Below the pieces are notes generated by a model. The model worked only from the letters and a program-made list of their open reading frames with translations. It was not told where the DNA came from and ran no database searches. Positions 16,148 through 24,948 of a stretch of DNA of 64,000 nucleotides are shown here, piece by piece (position 1 is the first letter of the stretch; every line of letters starts with the position of its first letter). The DNA comes from Coleofasciculus sp937127375 (lineage in GTDB: Bacteria; Cyanobacteriota; Cyanobacteriia; Cyanobacteriales; Coleofasciculaceae): NCBI GenBank assembly GCA_040218875.1, contig JAVJQP010000053.1; one strand, written 5' to 3'. The position numbers and the translations under genes were made by a program.

Positions 16148-17212
16148 ATGGATTCATCTATGTATTCTATACAACAGTCATCTACGCAACTTGAGGCATC
16201 TTACCCAGAGATAAAACAATTGAGTGTAAATGCGACGCTGCAAGAATTACCTCTCTATAATTTTCAATTTGAAGCGTCTCAACCTGGAGAGGAAGTGGCT
16301 CATATCTTCCAACAAAACCCTGTATTACCAGGAGTTATTTTAATTGAACAGGGGAGATTTATGGGTATACTTTCGCGGCGACGGTTTCTGGAACAGATGA
16401 GCAGTCCCTATGGACTGGAACTCTTTTTGCGGCGACCACTCAAATCGTTATATCGTTTTGCCCAGACCGAGGTGTTAGTTTTAACCGGAGATACCCAAAT
16501 TGTTACAGCAGCACGCCATTGTTTAGAACGTCCCCCCGCCTTACTCTATGAGCCAATCGCTGTGGAGTTAACCACCCAAACCTACCGCCTATTGGACGCC
16601 TATCAATTATTAGTGGCTCAGTTGTATATTCACGAACTAGCCACCCGGTTACTCAAGCAGCTTTATCAGGAATTAGAAGTCGCTAACCTGCAATTAGAGG
16701 AACTCGCCAAGTCTGATGGTTTAACTGGGGTTGCCAATCGTCGGCGATTTGATGACTATTTACAAACATGCTGGAAACAACATTGTGTGGGAAACTCTTG
16801 GCTGTCGCTAATTATGTGTGATGTTGATTGTTTTAAATACTACAATGACACTTACGGTCATCAGGCGGGTGATGACTGTTTACGAGAAGTTGCATCGGCT
16901 ATCCAACGTCAAGTTAAGCGTCCCGCAGATTTAGTGGCGCGTTATGGTGGTGAAGAATTTGTGGTCATTTTACCCCTGACTCCTCTCGATGGTGCAATTC
17001 AGGTGGCTCAAGCGATTGCAGAAGCGGTGCGGACTTTAAACATTCCCCATGCAACCTCTTTTGTGAGTCACTGCGTTACCTTGAGTCTTGGTGTCGCCAG
17101 TACCATTCCTAATCCACGACAATCACCAACAACCTTGACCGCAGCCGCCGATGCTGCATTATATCAAGCTAAAGCCGCCGGACGCGATCGCGTGATTGTT
17201 TATACCCGTTAG
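16148..17212 (+). CDS. Diguanylate cyclase (GGDEF) with a CBS-like N-terminal sensor
   Basis: 354 residues. The C-terminal GGDEF domain starts after LAKSDGLTGVANRRRFD; the active site is GGEEF (~266-270), with the metal-binding MCDVDCFKYYND. An RxxD inhibitory site (RPAD) lies five residues before GGEEF. It should make cyclic-di-GMP from two GTP and be product-inhibited. Residues ~20-165 form a sensor with LPGVILIEQGRFMGILSRRR then FLEQMSSPYGLELFLRRPL, which recurs in the next gene; the VILIEQGRFMGILSRRRFLE pattern recalls a CBS domain, an inference. A coiled linker (LKQLYQELEVANLQLEELA) connects the two. No membrane segment, so cytoplasmic. Confidence 0.92.
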   Translation: MDSSMYSIQQSSTQLEASYPEIKQLSVNATLQELPLYNFQFEASQPGEEVAHIFQQNPVLPGVILIEQGRFMGILSRRRFLEQMSSPYGLELFLRRPLKSLYRFAQTEVLVLTGDTQIVTAARHCLERPPALLYEPIAVELTTQTYRLLDAYQLLVAQLYIHELATRLLKQLYQELEVANLQLEELAKSDGLTGVANRRRFDDYLQTCWKQHCVGNSWLSLIMCDVDCFKYYNDTYGHQAGDDCLREVASAIQRQVKRPADLVARYGGEEFVVILPLTPLDGAIQVAQAIAEAVRTLNIPHATSFVSHCVTLSLGVASTIPNPRQSPTTLTAAADAALYQAKAAGRDRVIVYTR

Positions 17213-17472
17213 CATTAATGTTGATGGATAACTTCAACCGTCTCTCTTTTATATTTATATCAGGGATTCTCTACTTAAATTGGATTAATTCCCCGTGTTC
17301 ACTTGATCTTTATTAAAGTTTAATCGTTTCTTAAAACGATATTAACGTTTCAGGGCATCTTCATTTTCTAGAATATTTTGTACAAACCAACTATTAAATC
17401 ATTTTACAAACCATAAGACAAATAGTTGATTGTGGGTTTATATAAAAAATAGAGGTTTAATTTTATAGGTTT

Positions 17473-18804
17473 ATGGTTTCTCTCCAAGACTTTTACCCCG
17501 AATTATGCGTCTTGCCTCAATTCGAGACCGCGAATCTGACGTTGGATTCTACCATCCGAGAACTCAATCTCTATCACTTTCAGGTGGAATCGGTTCAACC
17601 CGGTAGAGACGTGGCTCAATCGTTCCAATTAAATCCTCTATTACCCGGAGTTATTCTAACTCAACATAGAAAACTTGTCGGGATGATTTCCCGAAGGCAG
17701 TTTTTAGAACAAATGAGCAGTCCTTATGGATTAGAACTGTTCTTAAAACGTCCCCTGCACTCCTTATACCGCTTCGTCAGTGGAGATATTTTAATCCTGA
17801 GAGGAGATACAAAAATAGTTGATGCGGCTCGTCGTTCACTTCAGCGTCTCCCCAAATTTGTTTACGAACCTATTATTGTAGAACTAGAGTCAGGAACCTA
17901 CCGCTTGCTAGACGTGCATCAATTACTCGTGGCTCAGTCGCAAATTCAGGAACTCACTACCCAGCTTTTGCATGATCAAACTCAAGCTCAAATGATTCAA
18001 ACAGAAAAAATGGCAAGTTTGGGACAAATGGTAGCGGGGATTGCTCATGAAATTAAGAATCCAGTCGCGTGTATTACCGGTAATTTTGAATTCTTAGATG
18101 ATTATTGTGACAAGTTAATTGAATTATTGACAGCCTACGCCGCAGAAGTTCCACAGCCATCAGAAGATTTAAGTCAACTCAAAGAAAATTATGAACTCGA
18201 TTTTATCTTAGAGGATTTACCGAAAATCCTGAAAAGTATGCAATTAGGCTCAGAACGATTAACCAAAATTGTTGGTAGTCTGCAAAACTTCTCACACATG
18301 GATGAGTCGAGACATCAGCCTGCGGATATTCATGAGTGCATTGAGAGTACATTAATTATTTTGAATAATCGCCTCAAAAAAGGAATTAAATTAATGAGGA
18401 ATTATGCGGAATTGCCATTAATCAACTGTTCATCCGGTCAGCTTAGTCAGGTTTTCATGAATCTAATCAGCAATGCCATTGACGCCCTGAATGAAAAGAT
18501 AGAACAAGCCGGAAATGGGTCTGGCTCATGGCAGCCTCAGATTGAGATTAGCACTCGCCTAGTAGCAAAAGAGGAAAGAGATTGGGTTTTGGTACAGATT
18601 CGGGATAATGGTACAGGAATAGCACCCAATATTCAACAGCGAATATTTGAGACATTCTTTACGACTAAGCCAGTCGGAAAAGGGACAGGATTAGGGTTAG
18701 CGATTACTCATCAAATTGTCACTGAGAAACATGATGGGAAGTTGTTAATGCATTCACAGTTAGGAAAAGGGACAACCTTTGAAATTTTATTGCCATTAGA
18801 GTAA
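17473..18804 (+). CDS. Sensor histidine kinase with the same CBS-like N-terminal sensor
   Basis: 443 residues. The N-terminal ~150 residues are clearly paralogous to those of the preceding GGDEF protein (shared LPGVIL, SRR.FLEQMSSPYGLELFL, RP..SLYRF, YRLLD..QLLVAQ). A coiled linker leads to the kinase core: H-box MVAGIAHEIKNPVACITGNF (His ~193), N-box NLISNAIDAL, G1 DNGTGI, F-box FETFFTTK and G2 GKGTGLGLA. It has no receiver domain and no response regulator lies beside it. No membrane segment, so a soluble kinase. The 260-bp AT-rich gap upstream gives room for its own promoter. Confidence 0.93.
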   Translation: MVSLQDFYPELCVLPQFETANLTLDSTIRELNLYHFQVESVQPGRDVAQSFQLNPLLPGVILTQHRKLVGMISRRQFLEQMSSPYGLELFLKRPLHSLYRFVSGDILILRGDTKIVDAARRSLQRLPKFVYEPIIVELESGTYRLLDVHQLLVAQSQIQELTTQLLHDQTQAQMIQTEKMASLGQMVAGIAHEIKNPVACITGNFEFLDDYCDKLIELLTAYAAEVPQPSEDLSQLKENYELDFILEDLPKILKSMQLGSERLTKIVGSLQNFSHMDESRHQPADIHECIESTLIILNNRLKKGIKLMRNYAELPLINCSSGQLSQVFMNLISNAIDALNEKIEQAGNGSGSWQPQIEISTRLVAKEERDWVLVQIRDNGTGIAPNIQQRIFETFFTTKPVGKGTGLGLAITHQIVTEKHDGKLLMHSQLGKGTTFEILLPLE

Positions 18805-18833
18805 TCAGTCTCTAGTAAGAAGACATACATCCT

Positions 18834-18955
18834 GTAGGGGCGACCCGCTTGCATAAATGAACAACGGTGTCCATTCAATTTCATCGGGTCGCCCTTTACT
18901 CAACCCTGGTACGTGAGAAGTTAAGGCTGGTGGGCAATGCCCACCCTACGGTATA
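18834..18955. repeat. Two palindromic repeats between convergent genes
   Basis: GTAGGGGCGACCCGCT ... ATCGGGTCGCCCTTTAC (18834-18899) is one inverted repeat. GGTGGGCAATGCCCACCCTAC (18929 on) is a second, and the same core recurs at about 22811 inside a family B repeat. Confidence 0.6.
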
Positions 18956-18971
18956 TCAAAGAATCAACAGC

Positions 18972-21236
18972 TTACTGGGTATCCTCAGACTGTTCTAACT
19001 CTTGTTTTAACTGTTGATATTGACGAGTCAGATTTTCCAGTTGTTGCTCAAGTTGCTGTAGTTTCTGCCAATAATCGAGAGAACGTATATTTAAACGACC
19101 CAAAGAATCCGTTGTATCTCTACGATTAATTTCATCGGCTAAAACGGCATCATTCCAGGTGACTCGTTTCACTTCATCGAATGTGGTGACTCCTTGTTTG
19201 ACGAGATTTAAGCTATAGTTATATAAGGTCTTCATCCCTTGTTTGATGGCAACATCTTTGATGGAATGTTCTGGAACTCCTTCCCGAATTAAACGTTGTA
19301 TCTGTTCACTATTTCGCAAGACCTCATAAACACCCACTCTCCCTTTGTAGCCAAATCCATGACATTTGGGACAGAGTGTCCCATTCCATCTCGCCTCACG
19401 AATCTCTTCAGGTTGCAAAGTATTTGCCTTATAGAAAGTACATTGCTCCTGACTTAATGCAGATAGACCAAATCGCTCTAATTCAGATGAGTTTGGTTGA
19501 TAGGGGATACGACAATCAGAACAGACTCGCCGCAGCAATCGCTGGGCAATGACTCCTAGGAGTGCCTCAGAGAGTATCCAAGAATTTACCCCAAGCTCCT
19601 TTAAGTTCATTATTGCACTAACCGTATCTTTTGTATATAATTCAGTGATAATTAAATGTCCTTGCATCACTGCATTGGTCGCCATAATTGCCGTTTTTTT
19701 ATCTTGAATTTTACCAATAAGAATGACATCAGCATCTTGACTGATTATAGACTCCAAGTTACTCACAACATCAAGATGAAAGTTGTGCTGAACTTGAACC
19801 TGAGTAATGCCAGGTAACGAATACTGAATTGGATCTTCAATTGTCAAAATATTCATGTCCGGCTGATTCTGTTCTGCTAAGAGCGAAAATGAAGTCGTTG
19901 TTTTCCCTGAATTTGTAGGTCCAGTGACCAGAATCAGTCCAAAGGGACAACTTTTCATATCTCTAACAATCTTTAGGGTATCTGTATCGGTAATGAGAAT
20001 ATCTAAGCCAATCTTGGTACTGGAATCATCTACTATGTTTAGAACTATTCTTTCTCCATAACGGCTGGGTAGAATGCTAACTCTAAAATCAACGTTGCAA
20101 CCGTGAAACATACGCCGAATTATACCCTGTTGAGGTATTCGCCGTTCAGTAATGTCAAGATATGCCATAATTTTGAAGCGAGCAGAAATTGCATTTTTGA
20201 TTGTCTTGGGGAGAGGTTCAAACGCTTGGTGTAGGACTCCATCTTTCCGGAAGCGTACCCTTAAGTACTCTTGTTGAGGTTCGATATGGATATGAGAGAC
20301 TCCATCTTGCAAGGCTTTAGCCAAAATTCTATTGACGAGATTAATAACGGGATCGCCACCGCTTTCATTCAATGGTTCAGATAAATCTGTCTCAGTTTCT
20401 TCGGGTGCATCAGAGACTGTATCTAGATCATCAAGATCTCGGCTTATATCAGTCTGTTTTGCTGCTTCTTCTTTCTTCTCTTGTGCCAACTTTTGATCGC
20501 GATATTGATTCAGTAGATGCTGATAGTCTTCCTGGGTAATCACCATCCGTCGTAATTTAATTCCTTGAGGGCGCAGAATCCGGTTCAAATCATCTTGAGC
20601 GTCTAAATTATCAGGATCAACCATAGCGACAAGTAGGGATGATGGTTGAGTCTCCGTTTGCGATAGAGGAAGTACGCGATAGCGACTACAGATGTCGATA
20701 GAAATTACAGTCTTAATGAGCTGACTGATTTCATGATGAGGAATAGTCATCCGTTCAATATCAAAAGCCGGAACGCCATATAAAATTTTTAATTCAAATA
20801 ACTGGTAATTTTTGTACTGGCGGTATAATTCAGGGGGTAACAGATACCCTAACGTGGATTCAAGGATATCGAATAGGGATCTTCCTGACTTTCGACTTTC
20901 CCTCAAGGCGGTTCGCATTTGCTCCAGATTCACATAACCCGCTTGAATCAATTTTTTAGCAAAGGGAGGCAAGGGTAAAAAGAAGTGGGTAACTTGATTC
21001 CGTAAATGGGGGGGGATTTGAGACTCGGTGAGGGATTCGAGAATCTCAATCAGGATAACGGCGCGTTGGTGGGGCGATTGAGTTGTGCGTCGTGAGCCTT
21101 TAACGGTAGACTGTTGTTGGACAGATTCGCTCCATTGCAAAAAGAGCGCGATCGCCTCCTCCATCTGTTGAGGGTTAACATACCTCGCCTTAATCAAAAT
21201 TTTCGCTAGCGCCGAGAAATAAATCGGTACAGACAT
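18972..21236 (-). CDS. GspE/PilB-like secretion ATPase homologue with degenerate catalytic motifs
   Basis: 754 residues, with two N-terminal helical repeats (ALAKILIKARYVNPQQMEEA; PFAKKLIQAGYVNLEQMRTA), an MshEN-like domain (YGVPAFDIERM), then the secretion-ATPase core. The Asp box (LTIEDPIQYSLPG) and the four-Cys zinc element (CSDC ... CPKCHGFGYKGRVGVYEV) are conserved. Walker A is GPTNSGKTTT (~437) instead of GPTGSGKTTT. Walker B reads DVILIGKIQDKKTA (~505) where active enzymes have GEIRDxETA, so the catalytic Glu is Lys. The His box reads ITELYTKDT instead of TLHTND. The family powers type IV pilus assembly or type II secretion; this copy may be a regulatory or inactive subunit. It ends in a coiled-coil tail. 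No other pilus gene lies in the window. Confidence 0.88.
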   Translation of the reverse strand: MSVPIYFSALAKILIKARYVNPQQMEEAIALFLQWSESVQQQSTVKGSRRTTQSPHQRAVILIEILESLTESQIPPHLRNQVTHFFLPLPPFAKKLIQAGYVNLEQMRTALRESRKSGRSLFDILESTLGYLLPPELYRQYKNYQLFELKILYGVPAFDIERMTIPHHEISQLIKTVISIDICSRYRVLPLSQTETQPSSLLVAMVDPDNLDAQDDLNRILRPQGIKLRRMVITQEDYQHLLNQYRDQKLAQEKKEEAAKQTDISRDLDDLDTVSDAPEETETDLSEPLNESGGDPVINLVNRILAKALQDGVSHIHIEPQQEYLRVRFRKDGVLHQAFEPLPKTIKNAISARFKIMAYLDITERRIPQQGIIRRMFHGCNVDFRVSILPSRYGERIVLNIVDDSSTKIGLDILITDTDTLKIVRDMKSCPFGLILVTGPTNSGKTTTSFSLLAEQNQPDMNILTIEDPIQYSLPGITQVQVQHNFHLDVVSNLESIISQDADVILIGKIQDKKTAIMATNAVMQGHLIITELYTKDTVSAIMNLKELGVNSWILSEALLGVIAQRLLRRVCSDCRIPYQPNSSELERFGLSALSQEQCTFYKANTLQPEEIREARWNGTLCPKCHGFGYKGRVGVYEVLRNSEQIQRLIREGVPEHSIKDVAIKQGMKTLYNYSLNLVKQGVTTFDEVKRVTWNDAVLADEINRRDTTDSLGRLNIRSLDYWQKLQQLEQQLENLTRQYQQLKQELEQSEDTQ

Positions 21237-21362
21237 GACAGTTGTTGCGATTGATGGTCATTTCAGTCGATGCACCAGATTTGCTGCAACTATAGCAAAT
21301 ATTGTCATTGGTCATTGGTCATTGGTCATTCGTCAATTTGCGAGAATTGAACGGTTAGGTCA

Positions 21363-21421
21363 GGGCGGGTTTAGTTATATCAGGATGACAACGAAATGTT
21401 AGTAGTAAAACCCGCCCCTAC
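21363..21421. repeat. Dispersed repeat family C copy
   Basis: GGGCGGGTTTAGTTAT ... AGTAAAACCCGCCCCTA: an imperfect 60-bp inverted repeat found again at 23041, 29435, 37232, 55598, 61456 and 62919. Confidence 0.75.
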
Positions 21422-21423
21422 AC

Positions 21424-21552
21424 AATTTTCCCATCTTCCCCATCTCCCCCATCTTCCCCATCTCCCAGACGTTCCACCGGAAAGTCTCTACAATCTCCCC
21501 CATCTTCCCTATCTCCCCCATCTCCCCCATCTTCCTTATCTCCCCCATCTCC
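21424..21552 (-). repeat. CCCCATCTT/CCCCATCTC minisatellite
   Basis: Pyrimidine-rich 9-mer array, the reverse complement of the array at 7680-7822, interrupted once by a short unique stretch (21466-21496). Confidence 0.85.
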
Positions 21553-21648
21553 CTGTCAGCCTCAACGATCAAATTAAATGCGTGACAGCTTACGCTTGTG
21601 TGGGATCATAGACTATGATGTCCCCTTATCTTGTGGAAAAGTTGATCG

Positions 21649-22341
21649 ATGAAACAGTTAATCCAGGGTCTGCATGAGTTCCAGACCAATTACTTTACAG
21701 CGCACCGGGAGTTATTTGAGTTACTCTCTCAAGGACAACATCCGCGAGTTCTGTTTATTACTTGCTCCGATTCTCGGATTGATCCCAATCTGATTACCCA
21801 AACTGAGCCGGGTGAAATGTTTATCATCCGTAATGCGGGGAATATTATTCCTCCCTATGGAGCGACGAATGGCGGAGAAGGTGCAGCCGTTGAGTATGCT
21901 ATTCATGCATTAGGTATTGAAGATGTGATTGTTTGTGGTCATTCCCACTGCGGCGCGATGAAAGGATTGCTGAAACTCAGCAAATTGGAAGAGGATATGC
22001 CAATGGTTTACGAATGGCTCAAACACGCGGAAGCAACGCGGCGGATTATTAAGGAACATTATCAAAGCTACGAAGGGGCAGACCTGCTAAATGTTTCTAT
22101 TCAAGAGAATGTTCTTAACCAATTGGAAAATTTACGCACGTATCCGGTGATTCAATCTCGACTCAAAGCTGGGAAATTACAACTCCATGCTTGGGTGTAT
22201 GAAATTGAATCGGGAGAAGTTATGGAATATAACCCGGTTCAAGGTCAGTTCATACCACCAAGAACCCAATTTGCTAGAGCCACTTGGATTACGCCAGAAC
22301 AGCAAGAGCGTATCTTTAAAGGCTCTTATAATGCTCATTAG
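21649..22341 (+). CDS. Beta-carbonic anhydrase
   Basis: 230 residues. Interconverts CO2 and bicarbonate with a zinc ion bound by Cys39, His98 and Cys101; Asp41-Arg43 form the catalytic dyad (CSDSR at 39-43, CGHSHCGAMKG at 96-106). RNAGN and the GEGAAVEYAIHALG segment are further family blocks. No carboxysome gene is nearby, so a carboxysomal location is possible but not shown. No signal peptide. ATG at 21649 follows a GTGGAAAAG stretch. Confidence 0.95.
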   Translation: MKQLIQGLHEFQTNYFTAHRELFELLSQGQHPRVLFITCSDSRIDPNLITQTEPGEMFIIRNAGNIIPPYGATNGGEGAAVEYAIHALGIEDVIVCGHSHCGAMKGLLKLSKLEEDMPMVYEWLKHAEATRRIIKEHYQSYEGADLLNVSIQENVLNQLENLRTYPVIQSRLKAGKLQLHAWVYEIESGEVMEYNPVQGQFIPPRTQFARATWITPEQQERIFKGSYNAH

Positions 22342-22360
22342 GTGTAATTCGTCCTTTATC

Positions 22361-22457
22361 AGTGGAATAGATTTTACCATTGAATCGGGCGCAAAGCTTT
22401 GCGCCCCTACAGTTGCTGGGTATGAGCCTAATTGATTGATCAAATTAGGTGTGCCAT
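22361..22457 (+). repeat. Dispersed repeat family A, copy 2 (diverged)
   Basis: GTGGAATAGAT, then a CGGGCGCAAAGCTTTGCGCC palindrome and AGGTGTGCCAT. Same layout as 1496-1594 and 42252-42350 but with more substitutions. Confidence 0.65.
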
Positions 22458-22477
22458 ACTACTACAAATGCGTGATT

Positions 22478-22720
22478 TTAGTCCGATGAATCAATCAACG
22501 CTTTAATGACGCCGATTTTAGCTTGGGAGACTTTTGACCCTAAGGTGGGATTAGTCGAACCAATAAAATATTCTCCAGTTGGCAGATAATGTAATGCCAA
22601 TTCGGGATAGGTAATAATTTCCCAATCTTTATAGATTTCGGTCTTTTCATGATTATGGCTGGGTCGATTGCTTTCGTAACACCAGCCTGCTGCAAGTAAT
22701 TTTTCGATTAGGGTTGACAT
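22478..22720 (-). CDS. Hypothetical small protein
   Basis: 80 residues, not assigned to a family. The sequence (MSTLIEKLLAAGWCYESNRP, then IYKDWEIITYPELALHYL) looks like a compact alpha/beta domain. There is no signal peptide or membrane segment. It ends before a repeat and starts 40 bp from another, so no operon partner is visible. Kept because the amino acid pattern is protein-like and the ATG is well placed; function unknown. Confidence 0.45.
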   Translation of the reverse strand: MSTLIEKLLAAGWCYESNRPSHNHEKTEIYKDWEIITYPELALHYLPTGEYFIGSTNPTLGSKVSQAKIGVIKALIDSSD

Positions 22721-22760
22721 GGAAAATCAGCTAATTAATTCTCGGATAGAAATTTCGGGA

Positions 22761-22857
22761 AACTGTCATGCATTTACATTAGGTATCGATGAATGGTAAT
22801 GACTTAGGGTTGGTGGGCAATGCCCACCCTACGGTAGGGTTTAAATGCTTAACAGTT
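22761..22857 (+). repeat. Family B element, diverged copy with an exchanged core
   Basis: Ends AACTGTCATGCATTTA and GGTTTAAATGCTTAACAGTT match the terminal inverted repeats of family B. The centre is the unrelated GGTGGGCAATGCCCACCCTA palindrome that also occurs at 18929. Confidence 0.65.
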
Positions 22858-23040
22858 CCGACTCGCTTTTGGTAGATTTCCCTGTATCAGTCTCTACCCT
22901 AGCATTCGTCATTTGTCTTATGTCATTCGTCATACTCGCTTTCATCGAGAAGCAAGCTACGTCATTCGTCATTTTTTTGCACCTGATACCAAGTCGCAGT
23001 CATACGCCATGTCTGATCCTTTGAATCCAAGGATCAAGTC

Positions 23041-23100
23041 GGGGCGGGTTTAGTTGCATCTGGGTGCAATCGACAAGATAGTAGTGAAACCCGCCCCTAC
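23041..23100. repeat. Dispersed repeat family C copy
   Basis: GGGGCGGGTTTAGTTGC ... AGTGAAACCCGCCCCTAC, same 60-bp layout as 21363-21421. Confidence 0.75.
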
Positions 23101-23217
23101 ACAATCAAAACTATATGCCGTGAAAAGTCAGCATCACCCCCTTGCACCTCCTAGACAACGGGCAGAAACTTTAAGAAACTTTACAATTGGGAGAGATGAC
23201 ACTATAGTCGGACTGCC

Positions 23218-23994
23218 ATGCACCTAACCTACTTCGGCGCCAATAGCTGGCTACTCAAACTTGGGCAAAAACACATCCTGATTGATCCCTGGCTTGTGGA
23301 TTCCCTAATCTTTGGCAATATGCCCTGGTTGTTCAAAGGCGACAAACCTCCAGCCTTGGATGCGCTTCCTGATCAGATAGACTTGATTCTGCTATCTCAG
23401 GGACTCGATGATCACGCCCACAAACCTACCTTGGAAAAGCTGGACAAGACGATTCCCGTCGTGGGTTCAGAGAATGCAGCCACGGTGGTGAAAGAGTTGG
23501 GCTATACTCAGGTGACGCCGTTAGCCTTTGGTCAAACCTTCACCCTCGCTGACCAAATTGAAATCCGCGCCTTACCAGGGGCACCGATTGGTCCTTTTTT
23601 GCAGGAAAACGCCTATCTGGTCAAACAGTTAGAGAGTGGCACAAGTCTCTATTATGAACCTCATGGGTATCCACCCGATCAGTTAAAAGAGTATGCTCCC
23701 ATCGATGTGGTGATTAGTCCCGTGGTGACGTTGGAATTACCTGTGCTGGGACCGATTATCCAAGGTCATCGTACCGCACTGCAACTGGCACAATGGGTGC
23801 AACCCCAAGTGTTTCTACCCACAGCCGCCGGAGGTGGAGTTGAATATGAGGGAGTACTAGATTCCCTGTTGAATCAGGTTGGTAGTCTGGAGGAGTTGCG
23901 ATCGCAACTGGCACAGCACAACCTATCCACTCAGGTGATTGACCCTCAGCCAAAAGAAGCGCTGGAACTTAACCTGACACCTCAAATGGCTTAG
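23218..23994 (+). CDS. MBL-fold metallo-hydrolase-like protein
   Basis: 258 residues. The start MHLTYFGANSWLLKLGQKHI followed by LIDPWL matches the UlaG-like MBL fold, and LLSQGLDDHAHKPTLEKLD occupies the metal-binding HxHxDH region. Only DDHAH remains of that motif (SQGLDDHAH), so one metal site may be altered. A second conserved part is GHRTALQLAQWVQPQVFLPT. The usual reaction is metal-dependent hydrolysis, but the substrate is unknown. A putative operon partner is the GST-like gene 98 bp downstream. Confidence 0.85.
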   Translation: MHLTYFGANSWLLKLGQKHILIDPWLVDSLIFGNMPWLFKGDKPPALDALPDQIDLILLSQGLDDHAHKPTLEKLDKTIPVVGSENAATVVKELGYTQVTPLAFGQTFTLADQIEIRALPGAPIGPFLQENAYLVKQLESGTSLYYEPHGYPPDQLKEYAPIDVVISPVVTLELPVLGPIIQGHRTALQLAQWVQPQVFLPTAAGGGVEYEGVLDSLLNQVGSLEELRSQLAQHNLSTQVIDPQPKEALELNLTPQMA

Positions 23995-24091
23995 TATTCT
24001 GCACATTACTGTCCTGGGTTATTGGTTCAATTTAAGCAACTCCCAAGGACAAAGGACAAACGATCAAACCTATTCCCTAAGGAGATAAATC

Positions 24092-24883
24092 ATGTTGGAA
24101 CTGTATCAATTTGAAATGTCGCAGTTTTCGGAAAAAGTGCGGCTGATTCTAGATTACAAAGGGCTAGCCTATCGCAAAATTGAAGTCACTCCCGGAATCG
24201 GACAGCTAGACTTGTATCGCCTATCGGGTCAACGGCAAGTCCCGGTTCTCAAAGATGGGGATACCGTCATTGCTGATTCTACTGCGATCGCGATGTACTT
24301 AGATCGCAAGTATCCCGACAAGCCCCTAATTCCCACCGATCCCCACCAACGCGCCCAATGCTTGCTGATGGAAGAATGGGCAGATGAATCCATTGGTGTC
24401 AAAAGTCGTAAAGTCTTTTATGGGGCATTAAGTCACAATCCCAGCTATCGCACATCAGTCTTACCCAAAGATACGCCAGATTTCTTCAAAACCGTTCTGG
24501 GCGGTGTTCCCGCAGAAGTGTTTGAGGTTTTGGGGATTGGTTTCGGTTGCAGTGCAGACGCTCTCAAAGACGCCAGAGATAGCCTGAAGCAAGACTTAGA
24601 AGCCCTCAGCTTAATTTTGTCCGATCGCCCGTATCTGGTCACAGACAGTCCCTGCTTAGCAGATTTTGCCGTGGCTGGGGTTAGTTTACTGCTGAAATTT
24701 CCCGAAGGTTCCTATCTGGATTTGTCTGACTCCCTGAAAGGGAAAGGGATTCCTGGTTTAGCCGATAGTAGCGTGTATCAAACCTTCTTCGACTGGCGCG
24801 ATCGCCTCTATGGTGAGTATCGCACGCCATTGACCACAACGGGAACCAGCGATTCGCCACCAACCTCTATTGAGATTGAATAA
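24092..24883 (+). CDS. Glutathione S-transferase family protein
   Basis: 263 residues. The N-terminal thioredoxin-like domain (LELYQFEMSQFSEKVRLILD; RQVPVLKDGDTVIADSTAIA with the cis-Pro and the Glu/Asp-Ser GSH-binding motif) is followed by an all-helical C-terminal domain with CLADFAVAGVS, which corresponds to the N-capping box of GSTs. The active-site position reads S-Q-F-S, so Ser chemistry is likely. Substrate unknown. AAGGAG lies 10 nt upstream of the ATG. Confidence 0.9.
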   Translation: MLELYQFEMSQFSEKVRLILDYKGLAYRKIEVTPGIGQLDLYRLSGQRQVPVLKDGDTVIADSTAIAMYLDRKYPDKPLIPTDPHQRAQCLLMEEWADESIGVKSRKVFYGALSHNPSYRTSVLPKDTPDFFKTVLGGVPAEVFEVLGIGFGCSADALKDARDSLKQDLEALSLILSDRPYLVTDSPCLADFAVAGVSLLLKFPEGSYLDLSDSLKGKGIPGLADSSVYQTFFDWRDRLYGEYRTPLTTTGTSDSPPTSIEIE

Positions 24884-24896
24884 ACATCAGTGATTT

Positions 24897-24921
24897 AAGG
24901 GCATGGCACTACCATGCCCTT
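24897..24921. terminator. Hairpin between convergent GST and ispH genes
   Basis: AAGGGCATGG CACTA CCATGCCCTT: a perfect 10-bp stem with a 5-nt loop 14 bp after the GST stop codon, between two convergent genes; it may act as a bidirectional terminator. No long T-run. Confidence 0.6.
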
Positions 24922-24948
24922 ACTCAATCGATACTAACCGAACCAAAA

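Larger units (their letters stand above)
21237..21648. other. Repeat-filled intergenic region
   Basis: Contains TTGGTCA heptamers (21302-21336), a family C palindrome (21363-21421) and a pyrimidine-rich minisatellite (21424-21552). An open frame at 21396-21611 encodes only LPHLPHLP repeats from the minisatellite and is not a gene. A purine/AT-rich segment after 21600 probably holds the carbonic anhydrase promoter. Confidence 0.75.
22721..23217. other. Repeat-filled intergenic region
   Basis: Contains a diverged family B element (22761-22857), GTCATTCGTCAT/GTCATTTGTC heptamers (22903-22976) and a family C element (23041-23100). The AT-rich part at 23160-23215 (TACAATTGGGAGAGATGACACTATAGT) is the likely promoter area of the MBL-fold gene. 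Confidence 0.7.

Noticed and set aside
21396..21611. 71-codon plus-strand frame rich in LPHLPHLP
   Set aside because: It is the translation of a CCCCATCTT minisatellite; no homologous family and no ribosome-binding site.
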